Shown here piece after piece: positions 1 to 11,449 of a stretch of DNA of 64,000 nt; position 1 is the stretch's first letter, and each line of letters starts with the position of its first letter. A model generated the notes under the pieces. It saw only the letters and a program-made list of their open reading frames with translations. It searched no databases and was not told where the DNA came from. Position numbers and translations under genes: made by a program. The DNA is from Symbiodinium kawagutii (Eukaryota; Sar; Dinophyceae; Suessiales; Symbiodiniaceae): the NCBI GenBank assembly GCA_009767595.1, contig VSDK01011632.1, positions 125,427 to 189,426 on the forward strand, given 5' to 3'.

Positions 1-75
1 TATATATATATGATATATTTAAAAATAAATATATAAATATAAATATATAAATATAAATATATATATATATGAATA
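1..75. repeat. AT-rich TA-type simple sequence
   Basis: Runs of TATATA and AAATATA. A similar patch is at 3,205-3,275 and a short one at 25,930-25,952. Confidence 0.9.
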
Positions 76-1030
76 TATCATTTTCAAAATTGATCAACTA
101 CCGGCCAACAATATCCGACAATGACTGCTGGAATCAATATGTTCCACCTATGAAACAATATGAAACACATACTAATTAAATCATGGCCAGCCAATGCCCA
201 AATCTTTGCCGCACCTTCGGTCGCATCTCTTCGCAGTCCTTGTTCTCACGCCAAAAGGGTCCTTGCATCGCATGAAGTGGCATAATAATGGGTCTAACAT
301 TGAGCATAAGAAAGCAAGATAAGTGAAACTCAAAATTAGATACCCCCCCAATCATCCCCAAAAAGTGATCAACGGGTGATTTCTTGATTTCGGGGCCCTC
401 CACTTTGAGACACACCATTGATCATGATCAAGGTTGATCACAGGTAACCAATATGATTCATCATGAAATTGCTTGGCTAATGCTGGATAATGCCGACCCT
501 GGATAACTAAACCCCTGGGTGATTAACATGGCGTATCCCCTCATTTCACCAACTGGTTTCCCAATTAAAAGGGTACCCCAATTACTAAACCTATGGTTAA
601 CCATTGTTGTTGAATATCATCCCCTCAGTTTAATGATCACAACCCTGGTAAACCAGTGATCAATCTATGGAATTCAACCGCTCGCGGGGTCCTTGTTTGG
701 CGATGAAGGTAAAGTCGCCTCGCACCACGACATTCGCAAACGTTGGATGGCAGCACTGCAGACAGATTGTCACCTGGAGCCTTGTTTTGACCCTTGGTTT
801 GGCAGGTTTGACCCTTAACATTCGGGGATAACCTTCCGAAACATTTGGGTCATTTGGGTTCCAGGTAGATATCGCAAAATCATGCAAATTCTGTGATATT
901 TTCATTATGACGTGAAACAACAAAACATATCTATACACATTATATGCAAGTACTGTACAAGTACAGTACAAGTATACATGAGGTACCATTTTCCATTTCC
1001 ATTTCCAAGCAGTCTTAGGGTTCATTCCCT
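76..1030. other. Non-coding stretch, nothing recognised
   Basis: AT-leaning, ATGATCA-rich sequence. Minus frames run open in places but without protein-like patterns. A family C fragment (AAACCACCAACCAAATCACC) sits later at 1,280. Confidence 0.5.
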
Positions 1031-1031
1031 T

Positions 1032-1111
1032 GCAGCCTGGATCGATGTGATCACTCCAAGGCCTGGATCTCTCCCCAGACGTTCTGCTAAGAAGAGCTTG
1101 ATGTCCCACAC
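1032..1111 (-). CDS. Candidate exon, unassigned gene
   Basis: Starts after CACGGCAG with GTGTGGGAC and reads VWDIKLFLAERLGRDPGLG then VITSIQAA. The AG|GTG start agrees with the SMP-30-like gene. The V-x-D-x-K-x-FLAERLG pattern recalls ubiquitin-like folds, but this is too short to assign. Confidence 0.45.
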
Positions 1112-1944
1112 CTGCCGTGCATCTGAAGGGCGGCCAGGTCGACATCTTGCAGCTTTGGCTGCTGATGATCATCTTTTTCACTCTTTTGGTATTTCTGATT
1201 GGTGCTCGACTATGGAAAATATGCTTGTCAACCAACCAGTCATTTGGTACTACGTTTGGGAAAATAAAAACCTGTTTGAAACCACCAACCAAATCACCTC
1301 TTCGGCCAAACATGATTGGCTATGTCAACACTTGTTGGCTGGTTGAGCTTGATGTCCGACCAGGTGCCAGCTGCCAATCTGCTTCCTTATATGCCGATAT
1401 CACATTGCACAATTGTTGTTTGAATCCATATGACTTCAGCTGCACACAGCATTTTGTCGGTAAGACCACAACAAAACGATTCAAAACTGCCAGAATGTTG
1501 CAGGCTGCCCATATGTGAATCTCCAACATTCTGGCTCATATGTGATTCGCCATGGCTGCTCATATCCCCATGTTTGCTAGATAAAACTGGGCCTCCCAAT
1601 GCCAAATTTAATTCATCCAGTAAAAGCGACTAGTGAATACGGAGCCACCAACCATAATCAAACGTAATTAATGACAGTGGACCATAATTAATGATAACAC
1701 TGATCATTGATCATGTGTGGAGCCTATCTTGCCCAATGATATGCTTACTGTTCAAAAATACAGTGCCCCTCATGCATATCCCAGGAATGACATGCAGGTT
1801 CAAGCCAGGGGCCCTGGTCCCCCAGCTGGATCCTACAAGGTTGAGAGCAAACATCAGTTGTGTACCAACCAATGTTGGAATCTGATCATCAACATCTTCA
1901 TCTACCAATTTGATGTTCGCTATTGATCCAGAATCCATGACTGC

Positions 1945-1990
1945 ATATGATTGCATATGATTGCATGGGATTGCATATGATTGCAATGAA
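1945..1990 (+). repeat. 11-bp tandem repeat
   Basis: GCATATGATT units, four to five copies, one with GCATGGGATT. Confidence 0.8.
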
Positions 1991-2064
1991 CTGCAGCCAA
2001 CGAATTGCTATGCATCATGAAACATCAGTCAGTCCACCATGTACCACCCGACCACACCGCCCTA

Positions 2065-2150
2065 CGGCGAAGCGACGGCATGTCTGGGGGGTCCCTGCTG
2101 TGGTGGACACTTGGGCAGGCAGGCGTAGAACCTTGCCGCGTCATCGCAAG
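2065..2150 (-). CDS. Candidate exon, Cys-containing
   Basis: Frame reads CDDAARFYACLPKCPPQQGP before a stop. Protein-like, three Cys. Ends approximate. Confidence 0.35.
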
Positions 2151-2239
2151 GAAATCGGAAGTGATATCAGTGGTATCCCGTCTTGGTGCAGTTTCAACAT
2201 GTACAAGGCCATCAGTTGTGACTCTTGACTTGTTGATTT

Positions 2240-3005
2240 GAACAATTTATTGAATTTGTTGACAACTTACATGGTTTTCATTCATGGGGAAAACATGTCT
2301 CCACGATATGTGGGCGGTATAAATTCCAGCACGGAGCATCATTCATTGACAGCTACTGACAGCGGTTAAATAGCCTGTAAATAATGGAAAGTCTGGTCGA
2401 TTTTCCGGAGAGAAGTCGCTTGCGGGACTGGTAAACCAGCATGTCACCCCAGGGTTCTGTCCCTAGCTGGAAGGGAATGAATCCGCTTGCGCTATGATGG
2501 GTCAACCACGTAACGTTGGTAGACAAGTCCCCGGAAATAGCTGGAGCAAGCAAAAGCCTGTGACGGTTGCCAATGCCGACAGTCATCATGATTGATAATA
2601 AATGGTAAATCTAGACATGACAACATGGGAAAACACGCATCTCTGTTCCTTATTAATAAATTCAAAGATACTATAACTCAATCACGTGATGTTATTGATA
2701 CTTCATCAGTTGATACTTATCAATAGTTCAATAGTTCATGATGGTTGATGTGTTTGAATCATTAGTCACACACGTCATGATGTGCACATGATCAATAGTT
2801 CATTAATTGATTGATTATTCGGCGGTTTCTCAAAATAGCGGACGCTCCGAATCATCAATGTTTAATCATGTATGCTAATAAACAATTCATTTCGGGTTTG
2901 TCCCCTAGAACTTGAGAACTCTCCATATAATACTTCACCACAACTTTTTCGCTTAGCCCCTAGAAGTGACCATGGACCCCTCCCCTAGTCACCACATCAG
3001 AGGTG
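2240..3005. other. Non-coding stretch
   Basis: Nothing convincing on either strand; no element of families A-F. Confidence 0.45.
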
Positions 3006-3011
3006 AAACAC

Positions 3012-3150
3012 CCATAATCGCCTTGGAAATCAGCTGATCGACACGGTTCCTCCAACCGTTCCCCTGGTAGCCGCGGGGCCGCTGTGCCTCGCCAGTGGAT
3101 TGGAGCTTCAGTTCCACTTCGCGTGCGGTTTTGCTCATCTCTTCCTCTGC
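3012..3150 (-). CDS. Candidate exon, unassigned gene
   Basis: Acceptor GTTAG|GCAGAG and donor ATTATGG|GTGTTT bound a 139-nt open segment beginning AEEEMSKTAREVELKLQSTG and ending RNRVDQLISKAIM. Acidic/basic helical character. Confidence 0.5.
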
Positions 3151-3697
3151 CTAACGAAATAACGAAAACGCAAGGTGACCGTGGAGTGGCATGTATGTAA
3201 TAGATTCTTTTATGTATATATAGTAGTATATTTGTGTAAATATCTATACATATTATATATTATATATAATGTGTGTGTAGATGCAAACAAAAAATGTCTG
3301 GTTGCTGGTCATAAGATGCTATAAAATTGTTATAAGTCATCCAAAATGTATGAGTTAATCCAGCAACGAGTATATAAAACACGAGCACGCGCGTTGTCTT
3401 ACGCTTGTCTTACCCCAAAAGAAAGATCTTACCCCAATCGCAAGGATCTGCATGGCGCAAATCTTACCCAAAAACCAAAAATATCTTATCCCCGTAATGT
3501 TTCCAGGGAAAATTCATAAAATGCTTGAAGCCACCAACCAAATCTATGCGATATACAAATGTACATGATATAGTGGGTGATTGCGACCCATCCCAGAGAG
3601 AATAATTCATCCAATTGATAATCATTCTCAGGTATGGTTGGACATGAGCAATTGTCAAATGTTCGAAGCTACCAACCATATTTATACGTACATATGG

Positions 3698-3745
3698 AAT
3701 ATGGGTATGTGCCAAACATGCACATACATGCACATACCCATATTG
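3698..3745. repeat. 15-bp perfect inverted repeat
   Basis: AATATGGGTATGTGC and GCACATACCCATATT, loop about 18 bases. Confidence 0.75.
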
Positions 3746-3760
3746 CGTGTGCAAAACACA

Positions 3761-3840
3761 CATGTGGCTGTGGGTCAAAACCCTGATTTGGCTGGTTATT
3801 ACAAGCCATTATGGTTGGTTAATATTGACCCATAGCCATG
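3761..3840. mobile_element. Family B element, internally deleted
   Basis: CATGTGGCTGTGGGTCAAAA to TTGACCCATAGCCATG, only about 80 bp. A second, longer composite copy follows at once (3,841-4,081). Confidence 0.6.
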
Positions 3841-4081
3841 TAGCTATGGGTCAAAACCCTTTGTCCCCCTTGGTTCCCCTATAACTAACCATTGTTTTCC
3901 TTATGAAATTGTTGGTCATTATCCCCTGTTATTGTTACCCCCATTAGTTGGTTCATGTTGACCCAGCTCGCCATATATAGCTGGTATATCCCTTACACTT
4001 ATATCCCCTATTATTGTTGGTCGTTATCCTCTATTATTAACTATTAACCATTGGTTGGTTGATATTGACCCAGCTCGCCAT
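3841..4081. mobile_element. Composite family B element
   Basis: Starts TAGCTATGGGTCAAAACCC; internal GACCCAGCTCGCCATATATA and final GACCCAGCTCGCCATG mark two right ends, as if two copies had fused. Confidence 0.5.
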
Positions 4082-4084
4082 GTT

Positions 4085-4219
4085 GCCCCGTTTCCTCTGT
4101 GGGATCAGCTCACCGATCCCCAGCGCCTTGGTCACTTTCACCATCTGCATCTTGGAAGGGTCGCGATGTTTCTCGGGATCGTACCTGCGACCGTTGCAGT
4201 CGGAGTTCCAGGAGTTCGA
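4085..4219 (-). CDS. Candidate exon, unassigned gene
   Basis: After TGTGTAG the frame reads CNGRRYDPEKHRDPSKMQMV then KVTKALGIGELIPQRKR. Strongly basic. It runs into a family B element at its 3' end. Confidence 0.42.
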
Positions 4220-4654
4220 CTACACAGCGGTCGCAAGACATCCCCGGCGTTGCGCATGGTCCATGAGGCTTAGTGAACAGGTTGATTCATCATGGTAGTG
4301 CTAGTGGTTGATGATTGTGGTAGATGGCCATGCTGAATCACTTTTCATCTATGCTGAATGACCAGGCTTGCCATATATTCTGCTCAGCTCAGGGTTTCAA
4401 TCAACATGCCACGTTTGGTAGCAGCAACCCGGCTGGCTATTGTTGTATATGCCAACACACATTGGCTAGTGAACAGTGCATCCCCCCAAACAGCTGGTTT
4501 ATCTGGTTTTCAAAGCACCTGAAATTGCTGAGACGTGTCATCTGGACACACAAATGCATACACAGCATCCAATACCTGAAAGTTTATGATGGTCAGCCAG
4601 CAATAGGTTCAATGACAGTGTCAAACTCCAAGAATAAAGCTCATGATGGTCCAT

Positions 4655-4815
4655 GGGCTATGCCGCCGGCGCACATGCCCATGCTCACAGGCGGTCGGGC
4701 CGGCATGCTGTCGAATCGCCGTACCTGGGGGAGCCCAGCATTGACCGTTCCCGGGTCCGACCTGGCTCTTGACGGTTTCCCTATTGAAACCGTGGGGATT
4801 TGGGCTGGTTGTTGG
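4655..4815 (-). CDS. Candidate exon, Pro/Arg-rich
   Basis: Minus frame contains TVSIGKPSRARSDPGTVNAG and LPQVRRFDSMPARPPVSMG without stops. Weak; the plus strand is also open. Confidence 0.28.
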
Positions 4816-4944
4816 GGATCATTGGAGGATATCTCAACGGAGGCCACCGCATTTCTCATCCGAGCACACGTAAGAGTTCCAGCACATCTGTCGAATTTGC
4901 TGTCAGTGCATACCATTCATTTAGTGCATATCACAAGATTTCAA

Positions 4945-5060
4945 TGAGATCTACGACCAAGGGAAATGATTTCAAGCGCACATCTGTACACCAAACCTTT
5001 TGCGGAATACCGCGAGGAGCCCACGATAGCATTTCCACGAAAGCCAACTATTGCTGTGGA
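4945..5060 (-). CDS. Candidate exon, unassigned
   Basis: After AATAG a frame reads AFVEMLSWAPRGIPQKVW and DVRLKSFPLVVDLIE. A second minus frame is also open, so the reading frame is uncertain. Confidence 0.3.
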
Positions 5061-5237
5061 TGGACTAGTAGGAAAACACAAGACTCAGTGAAAATGAAGC
5101 ATGAAGGACAGGATGTTGACTGTCCAAAGGGCTATGAAATGTCCTTGCAAATCATTGAAATTGTTGAAGTTGAAGCATTGACAGTGACAGCACAACCTTT
5201 CCAAAACGACCCCTGTGTCCCCGTGTTCTCACATGTT

Positions 5238-5325
5238 GCATGACTTTCCCATGGCGCACGTGGCGAGGACGGAACGCGGCAAGTGTTCGACGGGAGAGGG
5301 ATTGGTGCTGTTACAATGCAGGGAG
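5238..5325 (-). CDS. Candidate exon, unassigned
   Basis: Minus frame reads NSTNPSPVEHLPRSVLATC then AMGKSCNM before TGA. Confidence 0.35.
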
Positions 5326-5629
5326 AACCAAGGTATGAAATCTATGTGGAATGTAAGGATGTAGTCGCAGCTCCTCTGTCATTTTATTAGAGATCAAGTT
5401 TGCTGCCAAAAAAACGCTTACCTCATCAGTTCTTGATGCGTGAAGTCCTTGACCTCATGGTACAACCACGAGTGTGACAAGGCCTTGTTGGATCAAGGCC
5501 TGGTAACCAGCAAGGCGAGTAGCAGCGACCTGGTGTAGCAGGTTATGGACCAACAATTCCTGTGGGTTTTGTTGCTGCATCAGTTGACAAAGAGATGGAC
5601 AGTCCTTATGGCATAGGTAGATATGAATA

Positions 5630-5798
5630 AACTTCGACCGTTTTTACGATGGATAGCCCGAATAGCTGTTGACTCACCAACAAATATAGAGGCTGCATTT
5701 ACAGCTGGATCTACAACAAATGTCTCAATATCAGCAGCCGGTCCTGCTTGCGGCTCTGTCCAATGAAGGTGGACTTTGGGCATCGATGGCAGCGGCAA
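5630..5798 (-). CDS. Candidate exon, unassigned
   Basis: Frame reads MPKVHLHWTEPQAGPAADIE, then TFVVDPAVNAASIFVGESTA and IRAIHRKNGRSLF. One of the more protein-like segments of the first 10 kb. Family not recognised. Confidence 0.45.
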
Positions 5799-5949
5799 AA
5801 AAACTCAAGGAACACTGCTGTGGTCCGTAGCTGACTTTTGAAGGATGAGGCAACTAATCTTGCAAAGAATCCCTGTAGATGGCACATGTTTAAACTCAGG
5901 ATTGATGTAATATGTCAGTTCAATGATGAAACAAATATGTGTTTAGGTG

Positions 5950-6130
5950 ACCGTTTCGATCCCATGAACGCCCTGCAACCCTGCAACACTTAAAATCCAA
6001 GTTGAGGCAATGGGTCAAGTCTGAGTTGGCACTTGGATCAGCCTTTCGGTCGACCATGACGGTGCAAGGATGGGACAGGGCCACTTTCCAAAAGAAGCTT
6101 TCCAGCTTCAGGTAGGGCTTGCAGCAAAAT
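5950..6130 (-). CDS. Weak candidate exon
   Basis: Minus frame contains KVALSHPCTVMVDRKADPSA and NSDLTHCLNLDFKCCRVAG. Open and protein-like, boundaries unknown. Confidence 0.28.
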
Positions 6131-6341
6131 CTTGTGAAGAATATCCACGCAATTTTAAACAAGTGAAGCCCTCCAAAATTGAAGTTTTAAGTTTTTCTGG
6201 TCGAAAATCTTAGGATGCCCGAAGAAAGGCTACATTTCATTTGCAAACGCATGTCGAATATCTTCAAACATCTGGTGCCCACCAACATCCATGCCTGGTA
6301 TAGCTCATCATACCTGATACAAAACCCACCATTTTAGGTAG

Positions 6342-6450
6342 TATATGGTGGTTTCTCAAAATTTGGAGCCCCAACAATTTTTGGTGTACCACTTTAAATC
6401 ATCAATATCGGATCATTTCTGGGACACCCAGTTTAAGAAACCGCCATATA
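6342..6450. mobile_element. Family A inverted-repeat element
   Basis: Starts TATATGGTGGTTTCTCAAAA and ends GTTTAAGAAACCGCCATATA; about 109 bp, no ORF. Confidence 0.6.
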
Positions 6451-6479
6451 CAAACATCTGGTGATATCTGGCCTGATGA

Positions 6480-6612
6480 ATCGAGCGACATTCACCCTGT
6501 TTCTTTACGCCCTTGCATTGGCTAATGATGGGACTGCCCTCGTACGCTATGAAAAAGTACAACCACAAACCAGGCCACGTGAGCACTGCTTCACAACCAT
6601 TTAGGAAATTCA
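6480..6612 (-). CDS. Candidate exon, unassigned
   Basis: Minus frame reads NGCEAVLTWPGLWLYFFIAY then EGSPIISQCKGVKKQGECRS. Boundaries approximate. Confidence 0.35.
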
Positions 6613-7018
6613 CCAGCACTAGGCAATATCCAGTTTTGAAACATCTCAAAAACTCATGGAAATTACTTATTGTCAAGTGTTTTCACACCGAGTCACTATG
6701 TAGTGGGGTCCATGCTCAAACGTCCAACAGCTATACATCGCCTACAACGGTCAAGTGACTGCGGCACGCATTTTCACGTGACCTGCGTGTGTTGAAAGAT
6801 GGATTGCTCCGCTAGCACGATGAGCTTGTCCTGAGCATCAACGTGGCAATGCGCGACTTAGGGTAGACCAAGAACATCAGGGTGAACATGTCATAGCGAA
6901 TAATTGCTACAGGGGAGATTACAGGTTGATTCACCAAGAATGGTTGATTCACCTTGTCTCATTGCTAAGAAATGATTGCTTTCAGGATTTTTTCAGTGGT
7001 ACAGGGGAGATTCACCAG

Positions 7019-7083
7019 GGGGTGGCCGCTGGATGCCACTGGATGAGCTCATCCCAGGGACCCCACCCCATGACGGAAACAGC
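7019..7083 (-). CDS. Candidate short exon
   Basis: Reads VMGWGPWDELIQWHPAATP, followed by CCCTG|GTGAAT, a possible GT donor. Confidence 0.38.
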
Positions 7084-7167
7084 TGGGTTGAGCCAAGAGT
7101 TCAATGGTTGCTACAGCTTGATATATGATGAGTTGATACCTGCTTGGTGGTTTGGTCAACCATCCAT

Positions 7168-7354
7168 TTGGTGGTTTCTTAAAATAGGGAACCCCAAAAA
7201 ATGGTTGGTTTATTGCTATAAATGACTATTATTGGATCATTTGTTAATATTTGGTGGTTTATTAAAATGGGGAGCCCCAAAAATGGTGGGTTTATTACTA
7301 CTAAATGACTATTACTGGATGATTTGGGGGGTCCCCTATTTTGAGAAACACCCA
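7168..7354. mobile_element. Two family A elements side by side (first truncated)
   Basis: GGTGGTTTCTTAAAATAGGG and again GGTGGTTTATTAAAATGGGG, sharing one right end TATTTTGAGAAACACCCA. Confidence 0.6.
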
Positions 7355-7600
7355 TTTAATAGGAAAGATTAGAAACGACCACCAACCAGATAATGGTTAC
7401 TTCTGGTTTCTACCGGTTACTAATGATCTGGGTAAAGTCAGGTGATTGTAATGGTACTTTGATAATGCTTATGGTGCTAATAGTGGCTGAATAGATTGTA
7501 AAAAAATGTAAACAAATGTGGTGGTTAAAACTATCATGATGGTTGTAATGGTTGTAGTTGGTCTTAAAACTGATGATCAAACTAATTTGTAGTAAGAATA

Positions 7601-7919
7601 CGGGCAACTCCCACCCTTTGCCCTGAAGCTTACAAGTGCACAATCGCTTGTCATGCTGGACCCTCCAATTGCTGCGCAAGACCGCTGTTTCTTGCTTCTA
7701 AACCAAACATCTTCAAACCCTAAACTTCAAACCCTAAAACCCCAAACCCTAAAACCCTAAAAACCTAAACCCCAAACCCTAAAACCATAAACTCTAAACC
7801 ACAAAGTCCTAAAACACAAATCGCTGCGTATAGCCAACGTTTTCGTAACTTCTCCAAGTTGATGAGGGCTATAATGTGGTACAATGTTTAAGTTTCAGGG
7901 CAAAGGGTGGGAATCGCGC
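7601..7919. mobile_element. 319-bp Mutator-like non-autonomous element with 9-bp target duplication
   Basis: The ends are inverted copies of about 28 bp (left CTCCCACCCTTTGCCCTGAA, right the complement with TTCCCACCCTTTGCCCTGAA). The 9-mer GTAAGAATA stands immediately outside both ends (7,592-7,600 and 7,920-7,928). Long inverted ends plus a 9-bp duplication fit the Mutator superfamily. There is no ORF, so it is non-autonomous. Its interior holds telomere-like units. Confidence 0.75.
7713..7803 (+). repeat. Interstitial telomere-like array (AAACCCT units, degenerate)
   Basis: About a dozen units of AAACCCTA-type (complement of TTTAGGG), with variants AAACCCCA, AAAACCTA and ACTCTAAA. TTTAGGG is the known dinoflagellate telomere repeat. 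It is located entirely within the Mutator-like element. Confidence 0.7.
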
Positions 7920-8134
7920 GTAAGAATAGAATGGTCATAACGGCTGGTTGTAGTATTGATAAACTGTACTGGTTATAATGGCTGATGATCATAGTCATGT
8001 CCCTAAGACATGTTTCATTCAAGTGTCATTCATACAGCACATCCACCAAGCTCATGTTGCAATGAGCCTACAACACCTCTATGGTTCATGCTTAACTTGT
8101 TTATGGCCATGCAGGTGAATCTTCCAGACTTCTG

Positions 8135-8310
8135 AAGGGAACGATGCTCCTTTCGCGCAAAAAATTGGACTCCAAATGTGCGCTGGTCTGTGGGCAGCGC
8201 ATCCTTCAATCCAAGTTGCCTTGGTTTCCCCTCAGATTTCCGAGCGCAGGGTCTGATCATGGCTGACCTCTTATCTCTGCGTGCACACCTGCAACTTACC
8301 TTCAATCCAT
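8135..8310 (-). CDS. Candidate exon, basic
   Basis: Minus frame contains GLKVSCRCARRDKRSAMIRP, CARKSEGKPRQLGLKDALP and FGVQFFARKEHRSLQKSGRF with no stop. Confidence 0.35.
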
Positions 8311-8489
8311 TGCTCATTGGTGACAATGCCATGGTGTACCCACAGGACTGGTGGTTTCCTTACTAGTAATGAGCATTATTGGATGGTTCGTAAGTGCCAT
8401 TTATGGCAAAGCCCATAAGACTTCTATAGTAGTAAACCATCCATCTTGGGGTTCCCAACATTAAACCTCCTTCATGTGTCCTCACGAAC

Positions 8490-8605
8490 ATGCCACCAGT
8501 TGCGACAATTGATCTGAACCCACGTCACTGCTCGCAGGCCGTTTGGTACCAAGGGACCATGATGGTTGACCTCAATTCGGCGAATGAAGCAGCCGCAACA
8601 AATGG
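8490..8605 (-). CDS. Weak candidate exon
   Basis: Minus frame reads CCGCFIRRIEVNHHGPLVPN then GLRAVTWVQINCRNWWHV. Cys/Trp-containing, boundaries unknown. Confidence 0.28.
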
Positions 8606-8609
8606 AGGG

Positions 8610-9300
8610 AACTGCTTTGGAATGGTAAAGCATAGTTATTTGCAATTGGGGAACTGCTTTTGAATGGCGAAACTATAAGCCAGCATCAGCAGTATGATTC
8701 TCAGTATGGTCGATGCTGGTTTAATGTTGAGTATGATGAGCAACAATGGTTATTATGAACAATGACTAGTGTGATTGATGACAGTCATTAGTTTACTAAT
8801 GATTCTTAGATGCAATGCTTTGCCATGTTTTATCATACTAAGGACAAACAGTGATATTGTCCTTGGTATGGTTGATGCTGGTTAATCCATCGTTGGTCAA
8901 TACTACGGGTTAGTTAGAATGTCAGTTTACTATGAACATGCAACTATGGTTCTTAGTAATTATGGTTGACGCTGGTTGATTGTTGAGGAAGATGAATAAC
9001 AATGGTTCATGACGATGAGTAGGGGGCGATTGATGGTTGGCAATGGTTGATATACACAAACTGGACATTGACAGGTATGGTTGAACATGGATGAACATGG
9101 TTGATAACATTGGGTAACATTTTCCACCATAGTTGATGGTTGTTCATGCTATGGCAAATACTGCCCAATGGTCTGAGTTGTCACAGCAAATAATAAATCA
9201 TCAAAAATAAATCAGTGTAATGGTTGATGCAACAGGCCTCCAACAATTCGGATACCGACAGTGAGTTGGTGAATAAATTGGGGTTGCTGAGGTGGCTAAT
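8610..9300. other. Word-rich non-coding tract
   Basis: Built from ATGGTTGAT, GGTTGATG and AATGGTT words without a fixed period. Confidence 0.6.
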
Positions 9301-9367
9301 CAACAGATTGTCGACCATCCATCAACCATGAATCAACCATCACTAATCACCAGCCATCCGCAAACAC

Positions 9368-9411
9368 CAGCACTACCACCACCACCACCACCACCACCAC
9401 CACCACCACCA
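9368..9411 (+). repeat. CAC trinucleotide array
   Basis: About 13 CAC units; gives poly-Pro or poly-Trp frames that are artefacts. Confidence 0.9.
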
Positions 9412-9680
9412 GCCATCTGCCGCCCAAGCGGCAGCTTTTCCGGAGCCATCTCCAAAAAGATCTCGGGAGCTGAACGCCTGGGAAGCACCACGACTGAACC
9501 CTGGCGACCACATGCGACCACTCATCACTCGTGCCCGACGGGTCCATCCATGGTGGTCCTGCTTCGGTTCCCCTATAGCTGGCGAGGTCAACTCCATCAG
9601 TTTCAGAGGTCTCCATCGGAGCCAGCCCAACTCATGGGAGTTGCACCACTGGCAGAGTCCAAATGTCAGTGGAGACACAA
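9410..9680 (-). CDS. GC-rich coding-like segment, frame uncertain
   Basis: All three minus frames are largely open; the most protein-like contains GEPKQDHHGWTRRARVMSGR and FSSRDLFGDGSGKAAAWAA. It abuts a (CAC)n tract at 9,368-9,411. Confidence 0.25.
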
Positions 9681-9789
9681 ACTACTTGAGGAAAATCTGC
9701 CGGTTTTGGGCAGTTCCCAACTTCGGGGAAATCCTCACTTCTTTGGGAAATCTGATGAAATCTGCCAAAAGAACTTCCCAGGCCAATAC

Positions 9790-9909
9790 TTGGCAGTGGG
9801 TCAAAAACCCGTACCCCTGGTTCCTCTATCATTAACCATTGTTTTCCTTGTGAAATTGTTGCTATTGTCCCCCATGAGTTGGTTGGTTAATATTGACCCG
9901 TAGCCACTT
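9790..9909. mobile_element. Family B element
   Basis: TTGGCAGTGGGTCAAAAACC to ATTGACCCGTAGCCACTT. Confidence 0.6.
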
Positions 9910-10844
9910 AGGAAATCCTCACTGCTTTGCTGGGCAAGTTTGAACTCTTGACACGATGAAGAACATCACCGGGGTGTCGATGGACAGCTCTCAATCGTTC
10001 TGCTGAATATTTCTGCAAACCAAAAGATATGTGAAGGACCATTGAAGCCAATACTGGTTTATTAGATTTATTAGCCATTCAAAGCAGTAAACCATCCATT
10101 GTGGGGAGGTTCCTTATTTTGAGACACCCCCTTTTAGAGAATCGCAACCAAAGTTCATAACCATCAATTTCATCGCTATTGCCCATGATTTTCCAATATT
10201 GAACCAAGCCATCAGGAACCACAAATCACAACCGCAGTTATACCAAGTAGCTGGGGTCATTGGGCAGTAGCCAGGTCAAGTCATTGGATGTGGGGGCTGT
10301 GTTCTGTCATAGATGAGATCATGAACAACTGTCAACCACCAATGATATCGACACCACTGAATAGTTGATATGGATGTGATTCACTGATGAGTGATCAACA
10401 CCATCAATACTTATAAGACCATCAAGAGACATGATTACTGTAGTGGAATTGCAAGGTTTCACTACCAACATGCCCAAACCCATGATGGCAATATCAAGAA
10501 ACCTACAAAACTGAGTGCATACTGAGGATCTTTGTGGTAAGAGAGGTGTCACTCATGACCAAATTCAAACATGCAAATGGGCAGTTGGGTGCCATCAGTG
10601 ACATCCCACGAGCTTGGTACTCGGTTGATGAGACCCATAGTCCGCAGTCTTTGTTGATATGTCACAGTAACTATGGCCACTTCAGCATAAGCCCGATATT
10701 GATGCGTTATCACTAATTACGCCTATTTGAAAGTCATTCACAGATGTTTAGAGCCATTCCCATTGCTGTTTCCAGAATAACCACAGCCAAAAAACGATGG
10801 CGATCGCTGTAACCCATGGGTTCAACCGAAGCAACCAGCAGGTC

Positions 10845-10950
10845 ATGGCGGGGAAACCACGCGGCCAAGGAACAGGAGGATCCTCATGGAAGCATCTCGA
10901 AGGCATTTCAGCTCTGGTCCTAGCGCGGATGACTGGTGCGAGAACCGAGA
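10845..10950 (-). CDS. Weak candidate exon
   Basis: Minus frame contains RAEMPSRCFHEDPPVPWPRG then FPAMTCWLLRLNPW. Confidence 0.27.
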
Positions 10951-11034
10951 ATCCACTGGCTGTTCAGTATTGATCAGCCGTGCTTGGAGTTGTTGTTTTT
11001 AGCGGTTGATGATGAATCACAATCTGAAATAGGA

Positions 11035-11155
11035 TGACGAGATAATATACCAAATATGATAACTGGCTTGCCAAGCAGCTTGGATCGCAAAAAACATCGT
11101 AAGAATCGGCATGCCATCCATAGTGTTTTTGCGCACCTGCGTTTGTCCATACATG
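11035..11155 (-). CDS. Weak candidate exon
   Basis: Minus frame reads QVRKNTMDGMPILTMFFAIQ then AAWQASYHIWYIIS, hydrophobic enough for a membrane segment. Confidence 0.28.
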
Positions 11156-11306
11156 GTGTACCCATGTGTACCCCTATAACTGGTGGTTTCCCCCTGAAAG
11201 AAACCACCATGTTTGGGTACCACCATTCATGGACAGCCCAGGCTGTGCAGCCCCCAGGACCCTGGCCTCCGCCTGGGTCGCTGTGGCTTTGGCCCATCAT
11301 ATGCTG

Positions 11307-11441
11307 CTTGGTGGTTGAACCACTCCTATGAAAAAAAATACGCGCAAGTCACCCAACCAACCAACCAAGCAATCAAGCAAGCAACCACTCATTTAAGCCA
11401 ATACTGGTTGGAAAAGAAAAAAACCCACCAAACCACCAACC
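11307..11441. mobile_element. Family C inverted-repeat element
   Basis: GCTTGGTGGTTGAACCACTC to CCACCAAACCACCAACC, with an internal CAACCAACCAAGCAA tract. Confidence 0.5.
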
Positions 11442-11449
11442 GGTAGCTG

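Noticed and set aside
660-1313. 217-residue minus ORF as one gene
   Set aside because: Its frame is out of register with the much better VWDIKLFLAERLG segment at 1,111 and ends in low-quality sequence; it is a chance open frame.
11335-11400. CAACC-rich run as telomere repeat
   Set aside because: It is the interior of a family C element; the unit is CCAA, not CCCTAAA.
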